DNA of 64,000 nucleotides from Rhodobacterales bacterium (GCA_009993005.1 JAACUH010000058.1:26249-90248); one strand, 5' to 3'. Numbered from the stretch's first letter, positions 39,665 to 49,097 are shown. Notes: generated from the sequence alone by a model not told the origin. Program-made: numbers and translations.

Positions 39665-40746
39665 AAAAGGTAAACTACGGTCTGATCGGATGCGGCATGA
39701 TGGGGCGCGAGCATCTGCGCAATCTGGCGCTGATCCCGGGTGCGCGCGTGGTGGCGGTGCAGGACCCGGTGGCAGAGCTTGCCTCGCAGGCGGCGGCGCA
39801 ATGCGGCGCGCAGGTGGCGCCCACGCTGGCCGCGCTTCTGGCCACGCCCGACCTCGACGCGCTGGTGATTGCGAGCCCGAACCACACCCATCCCGCCATC
39901 CTGCGCGAGATCGCATCGACCCGCCCGCTGCCGGTGCTGGCGGAAAAGCCGCTCTACACCGACCCCGCCGATGCCGCCGCGATGGCGGCCTTTGCCCACA
40001 GCTACCCTGCGCCGCTCTGGGTGGCGATGGAGTATCGCTATATGCCGCCCATCGCCGCGCTGATCGCCCGCGCCGCCGCCGTGACCGGCGGTATCAAGAT
40101 GCTCAGCATCCGCGAACACCGCTTTCCCTTTCTGCGCAAGGTCGGCGACTGGAACCGGTTCAACGCCAATTCCGGCGGCACGCTGGTCGAAAAATGCTGC
40201 CATTTCTTTGACCTCATGCGCCATATCCTGCAATCCGACCCCCTGCGCGTGATGGCGAGCGCCGGGCAGGCGGTGAACCATCTGGACGAACGCTATGACG
40301 GGCAGACGCCCGACATCTGGGACCATGGCTATGTCGTGGTCGATTTCGCCAGCGGGGCGCGCGCGATGCTCGAGCTTTGCATGTTCGCCGAAGGCTCGCG
40401 CTGGCAGGAAGAGATCGCCGCAATCGGCCCCTCAGGCAAGATCGAATGCCGCGTGCCGGGCCCCGCGCGGTTCTGGCCTGCCTCGGCCGGGCCGCTGCCT
40501 GTGGCGCAGCTTGTCACCAGCCCGCGCGACCCCGTCGGGCCGGTGACAGAGGAACTGCCGGTCGATCCGGTGCTGCTGACGGCGGGCGACCACAACGGCG
40601 CGACCTTCTACCAGCATCAGCGCTTCAATGCGGTGGTGCGGGGCGCGGGCGCGGTCGAGGTGACGGGCCATGACGGTGCCATGGCGGTGGCGATGGGCCA
40701 TGCCGCGCAGCTTTCGGCCGCGACCGGGCAGGTGGTGACGCTCTAG
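39661..40746 (+). CDS. Gfo/Idh/MocA family oxidoreductase, candidate NAD-dependent sulfoquinovosidase
   Basis: A 361-residue NAD(P)-dependent protein with the Rossmann motif YGLIGCGMMGREHL at residues 5-18 and the EKPLYTDP motif near 100. It begins with TTG overlapping the regulator stop; AAGG upstream supports this start. Gfo/Idh/MocA enzymes oxidise sugars, but the GH188 family shows that relatives of this fold hydrolyse sulfoquinovosides through an NAD-dependent redox cycle. No GH31 sulfoquinovosidase lies in the cluster, so this protein could fill that step. That role is inference. It converges on the aldolase gene with overlapping stops (CTAG). Confidence 0.8.
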   Translation: MKKVNYGLIGCGMMGREHLRNLALIPGARVVAVQDPVAELASQAAAQCGAQVAPTLAALLATPDLDALVIASPNHTHPAILREIASTRPLPVLAEKPLYTDPADAAAMAAFAHSYPAPLWVAMEYRYMPPIAALIARAAAVTGGIKMLSIREHRFPFLRKVGDWNRFNANSGGTLVEKCCHFFDLMRHILQSDPLRVMASAGQAVNHLDERYDGQTPDIWDHGYVVVDFASGARAMLELCMFAEGSRWQEEIAAIGPSGKIECRVPGPARFWPASAGPLPVAQLVTSPRDPVGPVTEELPVDPVLLTAGDHNGATFYQHQRFNAVVRGAGAVEVTGHDGAMAVAMGHAAQLSAATGQVVTL

Positions 40747-42812
40747 CGCAGCGCCGCCTCGATATTGCCGCCGTCCACGGTCATCACATGGGCGGTGGTG
40801 CGTTCCGCCATCGCCAGCATGACAAAGGCGTCGGCCACATGCCGCGCCTCGACCTCGCGGCCGAGCAGGTTGCCGGCCATATAGGTCGCCTCGTCCACCT
40901 TGCGCGCGGCGGCGCGGCTCGCGATCATGTCGCCGGTGAGCAGGCCCGACCGGATGCGGTCGGCGTTGATGCCGTTCACGCGGATGCCCTCGGCGCCAAG
41001 CTCGAGCGCGAGCTGGCGCAGCAGGAACAGGCTCGCCGCCTTGGGCAGGCCATAGGCGGCAAACCCCTTGCCGGGGTTGACGGCCTGTTTGGAGATGTTG
41101 AGCAGGATCTGCCCCGATGCCGCCCCTGCGCCGGCGCCACGCGCCCCCGCCTGCGCGCGGAACACCGCAACGGCGGCCTGCGCGAAATGGTGGTGGGCAA
41201 AGAAATTGAGCTCGAAGCTCGCGCGCAGCACGTCATCAGAGAGGGTCGCCACCGCGCCCTGCATCGCCGCACCCGCATTGGCCACCAGCACATCGAGCCC
41301 GCCAAAGCGGCGCACGCAGGCGGCGACGGCCGCAGCCGCGGCCCCTTCGGCGGTGATGTCGCAGGCAAGTCCGCCCTGATCCGGCCCGAGCATTGCCAAG
41401 GCCGCCGCGAGCGCCTCAGGATCGCGGTCCACCAGAAACACCTGCGCCCCGCGCGCCCTGAACGCCTGCGCCGTGGCGCGCCCGATGGCCCCCGCGCCGC
41501 CGGTGATCAGCACCACCTGCCCGCGAAAGGCGGGGGGCGTGCCGCGGCCCAGCTTGGCCTGTTCGAGCGACCAGTATTCGCAGTCGAACATGTCGGCCTC
41601 GCCGATCGGGGCAAAGCGGCCCGCCGCCTGTGCGTCGATCATCACGCGGATCGTCTGTTCGCCGATATCGGCGGCGATGCGCGCGGCGGCGGCGTCATGG
41701 CCCACGCCCATCACGCCCGCACCCTCGATCCAGACGAGGCCGGGGGTGGGGGCGAGCCGCGTCTTGGCCCCGCCAAAGCGCGGCGCCTGCCGGTCGAAAT
41801 AGGCGGCGTAGCGGGCGACAAAGGCATCGACCTCGGCGCGCACAGCCTCGGCCCCGGCGGCGATCACCGCGCGGGTCAGCACCAGCGGATGCCCCTTGGT
41901 GCGGATCACATGGTCGGGCGTGGCCACGCCCCGCGTGGCAAGGTCGGCCACATCGGGCCGTGCGAGAAAGGCGCGCGCCGCGTCGGTCGCGCGCAGGTCA
42001 AACACCGGGAGCGCCGTGCCCGCGGGCAGATGTGCGCCCATCGCGCCGCGCAGCACCGGCAGCAGGCTGGCGAGGTCGGCCTCGGGCAGGGCGGCCACGG
42101 GGTAGAGCGGCGCGGGGCGGCGGTCGGCCAGCCAGGCCTCGACCTCGTTGGTCTGGGCGACCAGCCGGTCATAGGAGGATTTCGCATCCGGCCCCCAGGC
42201 GAAATGCCCGTGGTTGATGAGCAGCAGGCCCTCGCAGTCGGGGTTTTCCTCGAACACCTCGGCGGCCTCCTTGGCCAAGGCGAAACCCGGCATGATATAG
42301 GGCACCAGCGCCAGCCGGTTGCCAAAGATCTCGCGCGTGGCGGCTTCGACTTCGGGCAGGTCGGCCAGCGCGAGAAAGGGCGTCGCATGGGTGTGATCGA
42401 CGTATTTCTGCGGCAGCCAGGCGTGCAGCAGCGTCTCGACCGAGGGGTTGGGCCCGGTCGAATCGATGAGCGCGGCGCGCTGGATATTCACCATGTCCTC
42501 GTCGCTCAGCGCGGGCAGGCTGCGCAGGCGCAAGAGCGCGTCCATCCGCACCGCGGGCAGGCCGGCGGCAGCGATGCTGCCCAGATCCCAGCCCGAGCCC
42601 TTGATATGGATTACCGGCATCGGGTCGCCGTAGAGGTCGGTCAGCACCTGCTTCATCGAGGTGTTGCCGCCGCCATGCATCACCAGGTCGGGGTCTTGGC
42701 CGATGATCCGCGAGGTATAGACGCGCAGCGCCAGTTCGCGCGCCGCCGGGTCGGTGCCGGCCGCATCCTGCATCGCGCGCGCGTCATCGTCTTGCCAACG
42801 GTTGAGGATCAT
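40743..42812 (-). CDS. Bifunctional class II aldolase / short-chain dehydrogenase
   Basis: A 689-residue fusion. Residues ~30-420 form a class II aldolase/adducin-type domain with HGGGNTSMKQV near 46, the zinc histidines in YVDHTHATPF near 137 and LLINHGHFAWG near 197. Residues ~430-689 are an SDR with VVLITGGAGAIGRATA near 430 and YGLPKAA near 605. RhaD-dehydrogenase (RhaEW/YuxG) fusions split a ketose 1-phosphate to dihydroxyacetone phosphate and an aldehyde and then oxidise the aldehyde. With MtnK and MtnA nearby the expected substrate is 5-methylthio- or 5-deoxy-ribulose 1-phosphate. The start has GGGAG upstream. A plain rhamnulose role is less likely here. Confidence 0.88.
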   Translation of the reverse strand: MILNRWQDDDARAMQDAAGTDPAARELALRVYTSRIIGQDPDLVMHGGGNTSMKQVLTDLYGDPMPVIHIKGSGWDLGSIAAAGLPAVRMDALLRLRSLPALSDEDMVNIQRAALIDSTGPNPSVETLLHAWLPQKYVDHTHATPFLALADLPEVEAATREIFGNRLALVPYIMPGFALAKEAAEVFEENPDCEGLLLINHGHFAWGPDAKSSYDRLVAQTNEVEAWLADRRPAPLYPVAALPEADLASLLPVLRGAMGAHLPAGTALPVFDLRATDAARAFLARPDVADLATRGVATPDHVIRTKGHPLVLTRAVIAAGAEAVRAEVDAFVARYAAYFDRQAPRFGGAKTRLAPTPGLVWIEGAGVMGVGHDAAAARIAADIGEQTIRVMIDAQAAGRFAPIGEADMFDCEYWSLEQAKLGRGTPPAFRGQVVLITGGAGAIGRATAQAFRARGAQVFLVDRDPEALAAALAMLGPDQGGLACDITAEGAAAAAVAACVRRFGGLDVLVANAGAAMQGAVATLSDDVLRASFELNFFAHHHFAQAAVAVFRAQAGARGAGAGAASGQILLNISKQAVNPGKGFAAYGLPKAASLFLLRQLALELGAEGIRVNGINADRIRSGLLTGDMIASRAAARKVDEATYMAGNLLGREVEARHVADAFVMLAMAERTTAHVMTVDGGNIEAALR

Positions 42813-42897
42813 CGTTCACTCCCGGAGTTGCGGCGGGCAGGGCCCGGTCCATGCGGAATACAGCTTTGGCTTGACCAATGCGGACAAAATATACAAA

Positions 42898-42915
42898 AGT
42901 CAACATTGCTTGGCA
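42898..42915. promoter_or_regulatory. Candidate SorC operator, sorC-aldolase divergent region
   Basis: AGTCAACATTGCTTGGCA has the same half-sites and spacing (GTCAA...TTGRCA) as the inverted repeat at 46444-46461 in the other divergent promoter of this locus. It lies 31 bases before the sorC start, suiting autoregulation and control of the aldolase. Confidence 0.6.
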
Positions 42916-42945
42916 AAACATCAAAAGGCAGCGGCGGCAGGCAGC

Positions 42946-43908
42946 ATGGCAGGGATGAAGCGGCGCACCACCGGGCAGATCAGCGGCGAGAATGTCGTGA
43001 TCGAGGTCGCCTGGATGTATTACCGCGACGGGCTGAACCAGAAGGACATCGCCGAGCGGCTCGACATCTCGCGCGCGACGGTGGTCAATTATCTGCAGGA
43101 GGCGCGCGAACGCGGGCTGATCCGCATCACGCTGGCCGATGCCGCCTTTACCACGCACCGTCTGGCGCAGGCGCTTTGCGCGCGCTTCGGGCTGCGCGCG
43201 GCCTATGTGGTGCCGGACGAGGGGCTGGAGGAGCCCGCCGCCTTTGACCGCGTCGTGCAGGGGGCGGCGGAATGGCTGCCCGCGCTTCTGGCGCCGGGCG
43301 ACAGGCTGGGCGTGGCCTGGGGGCGCACGGTCTATGAACTGGCCGAGGCGATCGAGCCGCAGCGGATCGACGACCTCGCCGTGCTGCAACTGGTGGGGTC
43401 GATGGCCTCGCCCTATGGCTTTACCGCCGAGGCCTGTTCGACCCGGCTGGCCGAACAACTGGGCGCGCGCTGCTACAACCTGCATTCGCCCGCGATCCTG
43501 TCGAATGCCCCGCTGGCCGTGGCGCTGCGGGCCGAGCCGATCATCGCGGCGCAGCTTGACCGGCTGCGCACGGTGAACAAGTTCCTGTTCTCGGTCGGCA
43601 CCTGCCAGCCCGACAGCCATGTCGTGGGTGCCGGTGTCGCCACGCGCGCGGACCTCGACGCCAATATCGCACAGGGCGCGGTTGGGGTGCTGTGCGGGCG
43701 GTTCATCGACGCGCAGGGCCGCGCCATCCCCGGCCCGATGGAGGCGCGGATGATCGGCGTGCCGCTGCCGCAACTGACCGGGCTCGACATGGGCATCCTC
43801 GTGACGCCCGGCCATGACAAGGTGGCGGCGACCCACGCGGCGATCCGCGGCGGCTATGTCACGCATCTGGTGACGGGCCTGACCGTGGCCGAGGCGCTGC
43901 TGGCCTAG
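42946..43908 (+). CDS. SorC/DeoR-type sugar-binding transcriptional regulator
   Basis: A 320-residue regulator of the SorC family. The N-terminal helix-turn-helix is GLNQKDIAERLDISRATVVN near residue 28; the C-terminal phosphosugar-binding domain holds LGVAWGRTVYELAEAI, VSFVGT-like FLFSVGTCQPDS, and GVLCGRFIDAQGRAI. SorC proteins bind phosphorylated sugars, so the likely effector is a MtnK or MtnA product. An ATG nine bases further on is possible. It is divergent from the aldolase and convergent with mtnA, from which it is separated by a 13-base tandem repeat. Confidence 0.9.
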   Translation: MAGMKRRTTGQISGENVVIEVAWMYYRDGLNQKDIAERLDISRATVVNYLQEARERGLIRITLADAAFTTHRLAQALCARFGLRAAYVVPDEGLEEPAAFDRVVQGAAEWLPALLAPGDRLGVAWGRTVYELAEAIEPQRIDDLAVLQLVGSMASPYGFTAEACSTRLAEQLGARCYNLHSPAILSNAPLAVALRAEPIIAAQLDRLRTVNKFLFSVGTCQPDSHVVGAGVATRADLDANIAQGAVGVLCGRFIDAQGRAIPGPMEARMIGVPLPQLTGLDMGILVTPGHDKVAATHAAIRGGYVTHLVTGLTVAEALLA

Positions 43909-43970
43909 ACTGCCGGGTTAGGCTGCCGGGCTAGGCTGCCGGGCTAGGCTGCCGGGCTAGGCTGCCGGCG
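43906..43970. repeat. Five 13-bp tandem units spanning the convergent stops of sorC and mtnA
   Basis: The unit TAGGCTGCCGGGC is present five times, three of them perfect (43919-43957). The first unit supplies the TAG stop of sorC; the minus-strand stop of mtnA (43957-43959) and its last codons also lie in the array. Copy-number change would alter the mtnA C-terminus. Confidence 0.9.
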
Positions 43971-45054
43971 CGCGGTCGGGAAACAGCGCGCGCATCCCCT
44001 CGGCGGTGGCGGGGCAGATACCGCGCTCGGTGATGAGCCCGGTGACGAGGTGCCCCGGCGTGACGTCAAACGCGGGGTTGCGCGCGCCGGTGCCATCGGG
44101 GCTGATCTGGACCATCACCGTGCGGCCGCTGTCGTCGCGGCCCTGCACATGCGTGACCTCCTGCGCATTGCGCTCTTCGATCGGGATCTCGCGCAGGCCG
44201 TCGCGCACGGTCCAGTCGATCGTCGGGCTGGGCAGGGCCACGTAAAAGGGCACGCCATTGGCCTGCGCCGCCAATGCCTTGAGATAGGTGCCGATCTTGT
44301 TGCAGACATCGCCATTGGCGGTGGTGCGGTCGGTGCCGACGATCACCAGATCGACCTCGCCATGCTGCATCAGATGGCCACCGGCATTGTCCACGATCAG
44401 GTCATGGCTCACGCCGGCCTTGTTCAGCTCCCAGGCGGTGAGCTGCGCGCCCTGGTTGCGCGGGCGGGTTTCATCGACAAAGACATGGATGTCGATCCCC
44501 GCCTCGACGGCGTGGTAGATGGGCGAGGTGGCGGTGCCCCAATCGACCGTCGCGGGCCAGCCCGCATTGCAATGGGTGAGCACATTGACCCGCCCGCCGC
44601 CCTTGCGCGCGGCGATGGCGCGGATGACGGCGAGCCCGTGCAGGCCGATCTGGCGGTTGATCTCCACATCCTCCTCGCAGATCGCATCGGCGCGGGCAAA
44701 GGCGGCGGCGGCGCGCATCGCCGGGGCCAGCGGCGCGAGCAGCGCGCGCATCTCGTCGAGCGCCCAGCGCAGGTTGATCGCGGTGGGGCGTGTCTCGTGC
44801 AGCATGTCCCATGTGGTGTCGAGCGCGGCATCCGACGGGTCGGTGGCCATCTGCACCGCCATGCCATAGGCGGCGGTCGCCCCGATCAGCGGCGCCCCGC
44901 GCACCCACATGTCGCGGATCGCGGTGGCAAAGCCCGCCCGGTCGGTCAGGGGCACGATGCGCAGCTCATGCGGCAGCCAGCGCTGGTCGATGATCTGCAC
45001 GGTGCCGGCCGCATCGCGCCAGATGGAACGGAAGGGTTTGCCGTCGATCTTCAT
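43957..45054 (-). CDS. mtnA: S-methyl-5-thioribose-1-phosphate isomerase family protein (MtnA)
   Basis: A 365-residue aldose-ketose isomerase of the MtnA/eIF2B-related family that converts 5-methylthioribose 1-phosphate (or 5-deoxyribose 1-phosphate in DrdI relatives) to the ribulose 1-phosphate. The active-site Cys is in VLTHCNAGW near 160 and the Asp in [20 protein letters not shown] near 240; [18 protein letters not shown] near 48 is also conserved. The start overlaps the mtnK stop by four bases (ATGA), so kinase and isomerase are made together. Its C-terminus runs into the 13-base repeat. Confidence 0.92.
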   Translation of the reverse strand: MKIDGKPFRSIWRDAAGTVQIIDQRWLPHELRIVPLTDRAGFATAIRDMWVRGAPLIGATAAYGMAVQMATDPSDAALDTTWDMLHETRPTAINLRWALDEMRALLAPLAPAMRAAAAFARADAICEEDVEINRQIGLHGLAVIRAIAARKGGGRVNVLTHCNAGWPATVDWGTATSPIYHAVEAGIDIHVFVDETRPRNQGAQLTAWELNKAGVSHDLIVDNAGGHLMQHGEVDLVIVGTDRTTANGDVCNKIGTYLKALAAQANGVPFYVALPSPTIDWTVRDGLREIPIEERNAQEVTHVQGRDDSGRTVMVQISPDGTGARNPAFDVTPGHLVTGLITERGICPATAEGMRALFPDRAPAA

Positions 45055-46313
45055 AGGTAGTCCCCTGCGGTGATGTGGCGGGTGAGGGCGGTGACAGCGG
45101 CCATGTCCGCGATGCTGGCACGGCCGAGGGTGAGAGCGCGGCCCAGTTCCAGCGCGCGGGCCTCGCATGCGGCGCGCAGGCCCTCGTCAGCGATCCGTTC
45201 GAAATCGGCGTTATGCGCGAGGCCGAGGATGCGGCGGTGGATCTCGACCCCGCAAAAGCCCAAGGTGTCGCGCCAGATCTCGGCCAGAAGGTCGAGCCGC
45301 GCACGCTCGGAAGCGAGCGCATGGCCCTGATCCTCGAACAGGCTGGCCTGATAGAGGATGCCTGTCCGCTCTGTCCGCCACAGGGTCGTGAATTCGTCCA
45401 CGAACACCTCCCAGACCCCGGCGGCGACATCGAGGATCCAGTCCGCATGGGCGTCGCGCGCGCCGGGGGTGTCTGCGTGACCCGGCTGCGCGCAACAGGC
45501 CATCAGGAAATTGGCGAGCAGCATCCCGATGTCAAAGCCGAAGGGGCCGTAGGTGGCGAACTCCGGGTCGATCACGCGGGCCTCGCTGGCGCTCACCATG
45601 ATCGAGCCGCTGTGCAGGTCGCCGTGCAACAGCGTCTGCGCCTTGCTGGCAAAGGCCATCTTGAGGTGCTGCGCGGCGATCTTCATATCGAGGTCGGCGC
45701 GCAGGCGGGCCACTGCCCGATCGAGCCCGGGCGTGTGCCGGTTCATGCTCGCGTCAAAATAGGGGTCTGAAAATACCAGATTTTCGGTGATATCGCAAAG
45801 CGCCACATTGGCAGCAAATAGCGCGAGGTCGGCCTTGCGCTGCGCGGTGGGCATGTGCAGGTCGGAGCCGCGAAAGAGCGTGCGGGCGCAAAACCGGCCG
45901 AGCCTGTCCGCCAGACCATCATAGCGGATGCCCGCGATCAGCCCCTGCCGCAGAATGATGTGTTCGGCCAGATATTCCATCACGATCAGCGCCTGCGTGG
46001 CGTCGAAATGATGCACTTGCGGCACCGATCCGGGGTCGCGCGCCGCTTGCCGGGTCAGGGCGTGGTATTCGAAGAACGCGCGCTCCAGCGGCAATGGCCA
46101 GCTTTCGCCGACAAGGCGGACATAGGGCAGGGCCTGTTTCACGATCAGCGCGCCGGCCGCCCCGGTGACGATGAACACGAGGTTGAGATTGCCGTCGCCC
46201 ACCTCGCGGACCTGCCATGTCGCGGGTGGGCCGACACGGGCGCGCATCACGTCGAGCGTGCCCAGCCGGGGCGCGATCGTCTCGGGCGTGAGGGCGGCAT
46301 AATCGTGTGACAT
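45051..46313 (-). CDS. mtnK: S-methyl-5-thioribose kinase (MtnK)
   Basis: A 420-residue kinase of the MtnK family (APH/ChoK fold) that makes 5-methylthioribose 1-phosphate; relatives act on 5-deoxyribose. Motifs: [15 protein letters not shown] near residue 35, catalytic [14 protein letters not shown] near 232 and metal-binding [20 protein letters not shown]. Length matches MtnK. AAGGA precedes the ATG. It is divergent from the transporter genes across an operator and followed by mtnA. The absence of later methionine salvage genes (mtnB, C, D) here points to an aldolase route, not the full cycle. Confidence 0.93.
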   Translation of the reverse strand: MSHDYAALTPETIAPRLGTLDVMRARVGPPATWQVREVGDGNLNLVFIVTGAAGALIVKQALPYVRLVGESWPLPLERAFFEYHALTRQAARDPGSVPQVHHFDATQALIVMEYLAEHIILRQGLIAGIRYDGLADRLGRFCARTLFRGSDLHMPTAQRKADLALFAANVALCDITENLVFSDPYFDASMNRHTPGLDRAVARLRADLDMKIAAQHLKMAFASKAQTLLHGDLHSGSIMVSASEARVIDPEFATYGPFGFDIGMLLANFLMACCAQPGHADTPGARDAHADWILDVAAGVWEVFVDEFTTLWRTERTGILYQASLFEDQGHALASERARLDLLAEIWRDTLGFCGVEIHRRILGLAHNADFERIADEGLRAACEARALELGRALTLGRASIADMAAVTALTRHITAGDYL

Positions 46314-46443
46314 CAGGACGTTCCTTTCCCCACTCGGCTCTCCACCCGGCCGGATGCATCCGGTCCTGTCCGGGGGCCGGATGCAGTATTTCCACCCGGC
46401 CCGACGGCCGTTTGAGGGAAAGGATTTCCGCTTTCAATGCAAT

Positions 46444-46461
46444 TGTCAAACAATATTGACA
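46444..46461. promoter_or_regulatory. Inverted-repeat operator between mtnK and the transporter operon
   Basis: TGTCAAACAATATTGACA is an inverted repeat with six-base arms and a six-base spacer, in an AT-rich stretch of a GC-rich gap. The right arm is a perfect TTGACA, and the left arm gives TTGACA on the other strand, so bound regulator would cover -35 elements of both divergent operons. Confidence 0.7.
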
Positions 46462-46510
46462 TTTGAATAACGCTGCCGCTAGCCTCTGCGTCAGCGGGGG
46501 AGGAGACAGC

Positions 46511-48043
46511 TTGGCCGACCAGTCGATCAGGATCACGGGCCTGACCAAGGCGTTCGGCCGCAACCAGGTGTTGCGCGGCGTCGATCTGGCGATCCCCGCA
46601 GGGCAGGTCACGGTGCTGATGGGGGCCAATGGCGCGGGCAAATCGACGCTGGTCAAGATCCTGTGCGGCGTGCACGGCGCGGATGCCGGTCGTGTCACGC
46701 TGGGCGATGTGCCCTTTGCGCCCGTCTCGCCTGCCGCCGCGCTGCGGGCGGGCGTGGTGACGGTGCACCAGAACATCAACGATGGCGTGGTGCCCGACCT
46801 CGATGTCGCGTCGAACCTGATGCTCGATGAGCTGGCCGAGGGCGGGCGCACCTTTATCAACCGGCGCGCGCTGCGGGCGCGGGCGCGCGAGATCGCCGCT
46901 GCTGTCGGGCTCGACCTTGACGTGACGCGGCCGCTGGCCGGGATCGCGCTGGCAGAGCGGCAACTGGTGTCGATCGCGCGGGCGATGTCGCACAGGCCGC
47001 GGCTGCTGATCCTCGACGAGCCGACGTCCTCGCTCTCCACCGCCGAAACCGACCGGCTGTTCGCGCTGATCGAGCGGTTGCGCGATGAGGGCGTGGCGAT
47101 CCTTTATATCTCGCACCGCATGTCCGATATCCGCCGGCTGGCCGACCGCATCGTGTCGATGCGCGACGGGGCGATTTCGGGGGTGTTTGACGCGGCGCCG
47201 CTGGATTATTCCGGCGCGGTGCGCGCCATGCTGGGCCATGAGATCACCGAGGTGGATGTGACCATTCCCGCGCCGGGCGCGCCGGTGCTCGCCATGCAGG
47301 GCGTGGTGCTGCGGCAGGGGGCGCGGCGCTTTGACCTGACCTGCCACGAGAACGAGGTGATCGCGATCACCGGGCTCGTGGGGGCGGGCAAATCGGCGCT
47401 GGCGGCGGCGCTCTTTGGCCTTGGCGCAGCAGTGGAAGGGCAGGTGAGCCTCGACGGGCGGCGCCATGCGCCAAAGGGGCCGGCCGACGCCATCGCCGCG
47501 GGGGTGTTCCTCGCGGCCAAGGACCGGCTGATCAACGCGGTGATCGCGGATTTTGACATCAGCCGCAACCTCACGCTGCCCTTTCTGCGCCGCCACGCGG
47601 GGCCGCTGCACTGGGTGCGGCGGGGGTCGGAACTGGCCCGCACGCGGGCCATGATCGCGATGATGGGCGTGGTCTGCCAGTCGCCGCGCGACGGTATCCT
47701 GACGCTGTCGGGGGGCAACCAGCAAAAGGTGATGGTCGCGCGCTGGATGGCCGAGGACTGCCGCCTGCTGATCCTCGACGAGCCGTTCCAGGGCGTCGAT
47801 ATCCAGGCCCGGCGCGACATCGGCCGCCGCATCCGCGACAGCGCCGCGCGGCGCGCGACCATCGTGCTGTGCGCCGAGATCGACGAGGCGCTCGAGGTCG
47901 CGGACCGTATCGTGGTCATGTCCGAACATTCGATCGTCGGCAGCCACCGCAACGAGAACATCAATGTCGCGGCCATCATGGCCGAAGTGGTCGAGGCGCC
48001 GCATCACGCGCGCCTTGGCGCAGAAGGAAACCCCACCGCATGA
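46511..48043 (+). CDS. CUT2 sugar ABC transporter ATPase, two-domain (TTG start)
   Basis: A 510-residue RbsA-like ATPase with two nucleotide-binding domains. Domain 1 has Walker A GANGAGKST near 40 and LILDEPTSSLS near 163; its signature is altered to LAERQLVSIARA. Domain 2 has GLVGAGKSA near 292, the proper signature LSGGNQQKVMVARW near 402 and LILDEPFQGVD. The start is TTG at 46511, chosen because GGGAGGAG sits seven bases upstream and no ATG is nearby. It heads a transporter operon predicted to bring in the sugar for MtnK, and overlaps the permease by four bases. Confidence 0.9.
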   Translation: MADQSIRITGLTKAFGRNQVLRGVDLAIPAGQVTVLMGANGAGKSTLVKILCGVHGADAGRVTLGDVPFAPVSPAAALRAGVVTVHQNINDGVVPDLDVASNLMLDELAEGGRTFINRRALRARAREIAAAVGLDLDVTRPLAGIALAERQLVSIARAMSHRPRLLILDEPTSSLSTAETDRLFALIERLRDEGVAILYISHRMSDIRRLADRIVSMRDGAISGVFDAAPLDYSGAVRAMLGHEITEVDVTIPAPGAPVLAMQGVVLRQGARRFDLTCHENEVIAITGLVGAGKSALAAALFGLGAAVEGQVSLDGRRHAPKGPADAIAAGVFLAAKDRLINAVIADFDISRNLTLPFLRRHAGPLHWVRRGSELARTRAMIAMMGVVCQSPRDGILTLSGGNQQKVMVARWMAEDCRLLILDEPFQGVDIQARRDIGRRIRDSAARRATIVLCAEIDEALEVADRIVVMSEHSIVGSHRNENINVAAIMAEVVEAPHHARLGAEGNPTA

Positions 48044-49059
48044 CCGCCCGCCGCCTGTCCCTTGTCGATCTGGCCATCCGCTATGGCTTTCTGCTGCTGA
48101 TGGCGGGGCTGATCGTCTATTTCTCGATCGTGGCGCCGGCGTTCCTGTCGCCGCAATCGGCGGTGTTCGTGTTCCAGTCGGTCGCGATCACCGGCATCCT
48201 CGCGCTGGGGGTGACGGCGACGCTGGTGGTGGGCGGGTTCGACCTGTCGATCGGGGCGGTGGCGACATCGGCGCTGATGCTGTCGGCCTATGTCATGGTG
48301 ATCTGGGAGATGAGCGCCGGCGTGGCCGTCGCGCTCTGCCTGCTGATGGGGGCCACGGTGGGGCTGCTCAACGGCATCCTGATCGTGAAACTGCGGGTGC
48401 CCGACCTGCTCGCCACGCTGGGCATGATGTTCCTGCTGGTGGGCCTGCAACGCATCCCGACCGAGGGCAATTCGATCTCGACAGGCATGGCGCTGCCCGG
48501 CGGCGGCGCAGCACAGGGCACATTTTCGCCGGCCTTCCTGATGCTGGGGCGGCACCGGCTTGATTTCTTTGTCGAAAACCTCGTGCCGCTGTCTGTCGTG
48601 TTTCTGCTGGCAATCGCGGTGGTGGTCTGGCTCTTTCTCGAGTTCACGCGCCACGGCCGGCTGATGTATGCGATCGGGTCGAATGCGCAGGCCGCGGGCC
48701 TCGCCGGGGTGAACGTGAACCGGTACAAGATCGTCGCCTACATGATTTCGGGCACGCTGGCATCCTTTGGCGGCATCCTGCTCGCCGCGCGGCTGGGGCG
48801 GGGCGATGTCGCGTCGGGCAACAACCTGCTGCTCGACAGCGTGGCGGCGGCGCTGATCGGCTATGCGGTGCTGGGCGCGTCCAAGCCCAATGCCTTTGGC
48901 ACCGCCGTGGGCGCGGTCTTTGTCGGCATCCTGTTGCAGGGGCTCACGATGCTCAACGCGCCCTATTACACCCAGGATTTCGTCAAGGGCGCCGTGCTGG
49001 TGGTGGCCCTTGTCTTTACTTTCGCGCTCTCGGGGAGGAACGGCCGCGGGCGCGTCTGA
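48040..49059 (+). CDS. CUT2 sugar ABC transporter permease
   Basis: A 339-residue RbsC-like inner-membrane permease with eight to ten helices. Diagnostic blocks are LVVGGFDLSIGAVATSALML near residue 63, the loop VPDLLATLGMMFLLVGLQRI, NAQAAGLAGVNVNRYKIVAYM near 225 and AALIGYAVLGASKPNAFGTA. Its start overlaps the ATPase stop (ATGA). It likely forms a homodimer. Substrate is inferred from the neighbouring MtnK/MtnA genes. Confidence 0.92.
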   Translation: MTARRLSLVDLAIRYGFLLLMAGLIVYFSIVAPAFLSPQSAVFVFQSVAITGILALGVTATLVVGGFDLSIGAVATSALMLSAYVMVIWEMSAGVAVALCLLMGATVGLLNGILIVKLRVPDLLATLGMMFLLVGLQRIPTEGNSISTGMALPGGGAAQGTFSPAFLMLGRHRLDFFVENLVPLSVVFLLAIAVVVWLFLEFTRHGRLMYAIGSNAQAAGLAGVNVNRYKIVAYMISGTLASFGGILLAARLGRGDVASGNNLLLDSVAAALIGYAVLGASKPNAFGTAVGAVFVGILLQGLTMLNAPYYTQDFVKGAVLVVALVFTFALSGRNGRGRV

Positions 49060-49097
49060 CGACACGACATGTTGCAACCGGAGAAAGGGAGGAAACC

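Noticed and set aside
42871..42895. TTGACC...TATACA as the sorC promoter
   Set aside because: The spacing of 13 bases is too short for a standard promoter; the adjacent operator is retained but no -10/-35 pair is claimed.
43906..43970. Possible CRISPR array
   Set aside because: Units of 13 bases are contiguous with no unique spacers, so this is a minisatellite, and no cas genes are present.
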